A DNA stretch of 7,066 nt from Lachnospiraceae bacterium. GTDB lineage: Bacteria > Bacillota_A > Clostridia > Lachnospirales > Lachnospiraceae. How positions within the stretch are numbered: the first letter of the stretch is position 1; every line of letters begins with the position of its first letter. Positions 4,538 to 7,066 of the stretch are shown piece after piece. The stretch spans positions 1 through 7,066 of the forward strand of contig DMAZ01000083.1 of assembly GCA_003446335.1 (NCBI GenBank), in the 5' to 3' direction. The notes beneath the pieces are model-generated. The model was not told the origin of the DNA. It did not search any database and saw only the letters and a program-made list of their open reading frames with translations. A program made the position numbers and the translations under genes.

Positions 4538-6486
4538 AGAAAGAAACGAAACGAAAGGCCGGCCCGCCCGGCAGAGCCGGTCCTTCCGGGAAAAGGAACT
4601 CCGGATCTATCCGAAAGTCGGTTGTTAGCAAAAAAAGGAATATCGATCTATCCGGCAGGCTGAAAAAGCTCAGTGGTGCCGTGAAGGAAAAGCTGCAGAC
4701 GGTGAATGTGAGGAAGGTTCTTGTTGCGAATATCCCTTACGTCATCGTTTTTTATCTGGTCGAGAAGGAGGCCTGGCTGTACCGGCACTGCATCGGGAAC
4801 TCTGTTGTACAGAAACTGATGAACGTGTTTTTGTATTTCGGGCTGCCGTTTCAGGCCCCGCTTCCCAGTATTTACTGGTGGGACCTGATGGTTGGACTCA
4901 TCGGTGCGGCAGCATTCAAGGCCGTGATCTGGTACCGAAGGCAAAACGCGAAGAAATACCGGCAGGGCGAGGAATACGGATCTGCCAGGTGGGGAAATGA
5001 AAAAGACATAGCACCTTTCGTGGATCCGGTCTTCGAGAACAACGTGATCCTCACGCAGACGGAATTCCTGACCATGAACAGTCGTCCGAAGAACTGGAAA
5101 TACGCCAGGAACAAAAATGTCATCGTAATCGGCGGCTCCGGATCAGGAAAGACCAGGTACTATGTCAAACCGAACCTGATGCAGATGCCGGAGAAAGTAT
5201 CCTATGTGGTCACAGATCCGAAAGGCACAATTATTGTGGAATGCGGAAAAATGCTGAAGCGAGCCGGTTATCAGCTAAAGGTGCTGAATACTATCAATTT
5301 TGCCAAGTCGATGCATTACAATCCGTTCCACTATATCCGGACAGAGAAGGATATCCTGAAGCTGGTGAATACGATTATTGCCAATACCAAGGGTGATGGG
5401 GAGAAATCCTCCGAAGATTTCTGGGTAAAGGCCGAACGCCTCCTCTACTGTGCTCTGATCGGATTTATCTACTATGAAGCACCGGAGGAGGAACAGAACT
5501 TCTCCACGCTGCTGGAATTCCTGAATGCCTCGGAAGCCAGGGAGGATGACGAGGAGTTCCAGAATGCGGTGGACCTGATGTTTGAAGATTTGGAAGCCGA
5601 AGATCCGGAACACTTCGCGGTCCGTCAGTATAAGAAATATAAGCTTGCTGCCGGTAAGACAGCGAAATCCATCCTGATTTCCTGCGGGGCCAGGCTGGCG
5701 CCGTTCGACATCGCAGAGCTTCGGGAGATCATGAGTTATGACGAAATGGAACTGGACAAACTGGGGGATCGCAGGACAGCAATGTTTGTCATCATCTCCG
5801 ACACCGACGATACGTTCAACTTCGTTGTAGCCATCATGTATACCCAGCTGTTCAACCTGCTCTGTGACAAGGCTGATGATGTCTATAACGGCAGGCTGCC
5901 GTATCACGTACGGCTGCTTCTCGACGAGTTTGCCAACATCGGGCAGATCCCGAAGTTCGACAAGCTGATTGCTACGATCCGAAGTCGTGAAATATCGGCC
6001 TCGATTATCCTGCAGTCCCAGAGTCAGCTGAAAACGATCTATAAGGATGCGGCCGAGACCATCATCGGTAACTGCGACACACTCCTGTTTCTGGGAGGTA
6101 AGGAAGGCAGCACACTGAAGGAAATCTCCGAGACTCTGGGCAAGGAGACAATAGACCTTTATAACACATCGGATACCAGGGGACAGGGCCGTTCCTATGC
6201 CCTGAACTATCAGAAGACCGGGAAGGAACTGATGAGCCGTGATGAGCTCGCTGTCATGGACGGTACGAAATGTATCCTGCAGCTGCGGGGTGTGCGGCCG
6301 TTCTTCTCCGACAAATATGATATCACCCGGCATAAGCGATACAGGGAGCTCTCCGATTACAAGGATTCCAATGCCTTTGATGTAGAACGGTACCTGCGAT
6401 GCGAACTCAGGATGAGCCGGGATGAGGTCTTTGATGTAATTGAGATGGAGATGACAGATCCGCCAGAGGAGGCGAATGCAGAATGA
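4534..6486 (+). CDS. virD4: VirD4/TraG-type coupling ATPase of the conjugative T4SS
   Basis: The 650-residue coupling protein links the relaxase-DNA complex to the secretion channel at the inner face of the membrane. After a basic, Gly/Pro-rich N-terminus (1-50) there are two membrane segments, about 62-76 and 115-134. Then come the family motif EEYGSARW, Walker A GGSGSGKT at 200-207, DPKGTI at 228-233, Walker B RLLLDEFANIG at 460-470, and QSQSQL at 494-499. These are hallmarks of TraG/TraD/VirD4 AAA-like hexameric ATPases, and the length is usual. It overlaps pcfB by 4 bp, as expected for partners in substrate recruitment. It resembles the CD1115-type coupling proteins of clostridial conjugative transposons. 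No key residue is missing. AGAGGAGG occurs near its 3' end (6465-6472). Confidence 0.95.
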   Translation: MKKETKRKAGPPGRAGPSGKRNSGSIRKSVVSKKRNIDLSGRLKKLSGAVKEKLQTVNVRKVLVANIPYVIVFYLVEKEAWLYRHCIGNSVVQKLMNVFLYFGLPFQAPLPSIYWWDLMVGLIGAAAFKAVIWYRRQNAKKYRQGEEYGSARWGNEKDIAPFVDPVFENNVILTQTEFLTMNSRPKNWKYARNKNVIVIGGSGSGKTRYYVKPNLMQMPEKVSYVVTDPKGTIIVECGKMLKRAGYQLKVLNTINFAKSMHYNPFHYIRTEKDILKLVNTIIANTKGDGEKSSEDFWVKAERLLYCALIGFIYYEAPEEEQNFSTLLEFLNASEAREDDEEFQNAVDLMFEDLEAEDPEHFAVRQYKKYKLAAGKTAKSILISCGARLAPFDIAELREIMSYDEMELDKLGDRRTAMFVIISDTDDTFNFVVAIMYTQLFNLLCDKADDVYNGRLPYHVRLLLDEFANIGQIPKFDKLIATIRSREISASIILQSQSQLKTIYKDAAETIIGNCDTLLFLGGKEGSTLKEISETLGKETIDLYNTSDTRGQGRSYALNYQKTGKELMSRDELAVMDGTKCILQLRGVRPFFSDKYDITRHKRYRELSDYKDSNAFDVERYLRCELRMSRDEVFDVIEMEMTDPPEEANAE

Positions 6487-6530
6487 AATATAAGCAGCCG
6501 GTAAGGGGTTCTCCCTCAGCAGCGGTATGA
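6483..6530 (+). CDS. possible 15-residue leader ORF overlapping the virD4 stop
   Basis: ATG 6483 overlaps the virD4 TGA (ATGA) and lies 10 nt after AGAGGAGG (6465-6472), a far better ribosome binding site than a gene end needs. It encodes MKYKQPVRGSPSAAV and stops at 6528-6530, where a second ATGA opens a 10-codon ORF (6527-6559). The first ORF runs into the 5' arm of a hairpin ahead of maff2. It may be a leader peptide, a decayed small gene, or chance. Confidence 0.28.
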   Translation: MKYKQPVRGSPSAAV

Positions 6531-6570
6531 CGGATGTATTACAAATGAACGACAACTGAATAGGGAACCC
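6506..6570 (+). other. long-range RNA hairpin in the virD4-maff2 gap
   Basis: GGGTT and CCCT (6506-6510 and 6513-6516, with a 2-nt bulge between) can pair with AGGGAACCC at 6562-6570, enclosing a 45-nt loop. The stem is 9 bp. It lies directly before the terminator-like hairpin and overlaps the two micro-ORFs. The large loop makes it uncertain as a stable structure. Confidence 0.35.
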
Positions 6571-6576
6571 ATCGGC

Positions 6577-6612
6577 AGGAGCCTTCCGGAGAAATACATG
6601 GAGGCTCCTTTT
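6577..6612 (+). terminator. intra-operon terminator or attenuator before maff2
   Basis: AGGAGCC (6577-6583) pairs with GGCTCCT (6603-6609); CC (6586-6587) with GG (6600-6601) can extend the stem across a small internal loop. The stem runs into TTTTATTAT from 6609. It lies in the only long gap of the conjugation operon, 33 bp before the maff2 start, so it probably tunes how much transcription reaches the downstream genes. Confidence 0.65.
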
Positions 6613-6644
6613 ATTATGCGAAATGCAGAAAGGAAAGGTATTTT

Positions 6645-6860
6645 ATGGGATTCTTCAGCAGCAGTATAACAATTCTTTCCACGCTCGTAACGGCCATTGG
6701 AGCCGGCCTCGGAGTGTGGGGCGTAGTCAATCTTCTGGAAGGTTACGGGAATGATAATCCCGGCGCGAAGAGCCAGGGAATCAAGCAGCTGATGGCCGGC
6801 GGCGGTGTAATCCTGATCGGCACCCAGCTGGTGCCTCAGCTGTCCTCACTGTTCGGCTAA
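6645..6860 (+). CDS. Maff2 family small membrane protein, possible pilin-like subunit
   Basis: The 71-residue protein has two hydrophobic segments, about residues 6-30 (SITILSTLVTAIGAGLGVWGVVNLL) and 46-70 (KQLMAGGGVILIGTQLVPQL), joined by the polar loop EGYGNDNPGAKSQGI. This is the Maff2 family, short membrane proteins carried by conjugative transposons between virD4 and the virB6-like gene. Two helices around a polar loop, small size and position in the operon resemble VirB2/TrbC pilins, but that role is inference. AGGAAAGG at 6631-6638 is the ribosome binding site, 6 nt before the ATG. It is followed after 20 bp by the VirB6-like gene and preceded by a terminator-like hairpin, so its level may be set apart from virD4. 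Confidence 0.9.
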   Translation: MGFFSSSITILSTLVTAIGAGLGVWGVVNLLEGYGNDNPGAKSQGIKQLMAGGGVILIGTQLVPQLSSLFG

Positions 6861-6880
6861 ACGGAAAGGAGAAATAATCC

Positions 6881-7066
6881 ATGTTCGATGCGATATTCGA
6901 TGCGATCGAAGAATGGATGCGGACTCTTCTGACAACCATGGTGACGTCCAACCTGCAGACCATGTTCACCGATGTAAATCAGAAAACGGGTGAGATCGCG
7001 ACGCAGGTCGGGCAGACCCCGCAGGGATGGAACGGCAGCATCTTCAGCATGATACAGAACCTGTCG
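6881..7066 (+). CDS. VirB6-like conjugal transfer membrane protein, N-terminal part (cut by window end)
   Basis: ATG 6881 has AAAGGAGA at 6865-6872, 8 nt upstream, and the frame stays open to the last base (62 codons). The visible part has an amphipathic start (FDAIFDAIEEWMRTLLTTM), then VTSNLQTMFTDVN and GEIATQVGQTPQGWNGSIFSMIQNLS. The start and its place right after maff2 match the CD1112-type VirB6-like proteins of clostridial conjugative transposons, multi-pass membrane proteins of the T4SS channel. The membrane helices expected later are outside the window, so the call depends on N-terminal resemblance and gene order. The first codons contain a 12-bp tandem duplication. Confidence 0.8.
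   Translation, partial: MFDAIFDAIEEWMRTLLTTMVTSNLQTMFTDVNQKTGEIATQVGQTPQGWNGSIFSMIQNLS
6884..6907 (+). repeat. 12-bp tandem duplication at the start of the VirB6-like gene
   Basis: TTCGATGCGAT-A at 6884-6895 is followed at once by TTCGATGCGAT-C at 6896-6907, encoding FDAI twice. Eleven of twelve bases match. It is in frame and simply adds four residues. Confidence 0.7.

Noticed and set aside
5275..6555. 426-codon minus-strand ORF
   Set aside because: It lies entirely antisense to virD4, has no ribosome binding site, and its composition is what mirror-frame translation of a coding gene gives. The + strand has full VirD4 motifs.
1..7066. tRNA or rRNA genes
   Set aside because: I saw no cloverleaf-like or rRNA-like sequence on either strand by eye.

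Overview
The window looks like Bacillota DNA, most likely from a gut Clostridia (Lachnospiraceae-like) genome. This is inferred from strong AGGAGG-type ribosome binding sites, mid-range base composition, tight ATGA gene overlaps and the protein families present. Species cannot be fixed from the sequence.

Left part (1 to about 1310) is ordinary-looking accessory or chromosomal DNA. It holds the last 43 codons of an alpha/beta hydrolase on the + strand, then a strong terminator at 249-277. Facing it is a two-gene minus-strand operon: a GNAT acetyltransferase resembling spermidine/spermine (diamine) acetyltransferases, followed with a 4-bp overlap by a six-helix integral membrane protein. A hairpin with T-rich sequence on both sides sits just upstream of the acetyltransferase.

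A spacer of about 290 bp (roughly 1310-1596) has no convincing gene. It is A/T-rich in its centre, carries inverted repeats and a TTGACA box, and probably contains the passage from flanking DNA into an integrative conjugative element (ICE). No integrase, excisionase or defined att site is visible, so the boundary is inferred.

Right part (about 1597-7066) is the start of a Tn1549/CTn-like conjugation and replication module, all on the + strand. Three small genes (one probable TTG-start protein and two single-helix membrane peptides) overlap one another and run into a RepA_N/DUF6017 replication initiator. Then come an AntA/KilAC antirepressor-like protein, a PcfB (DUF3801) accessory protein, the VirD4/TraG coupling ATPase, a Maff2 small membrane protein and the first 62 codons of a VirB6-like channel protein. 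Start codons follow or overlap stop codons closely except at one place: a 158-bp gap between virD4 and maff2 with an intra-operon terminator-like hairpin and tiny overlapping ORFs.

The most notable signal is four head-to-tail 23-bp repeats inside the rep coding sequence (2591-2682), each with GACAC and GTGTC half-sites 8 nt apart. Since 23 is not a multiple of three, the repetition exists at the DNA level and not in the protein. This fits an internal replication origin bound by the encoded initiator. Together the genes suggest an element that can replicate as a circle (Rep plus origin) and assemble a type IV secretion system (PcfB, VirD4, Maff2, VirB6).
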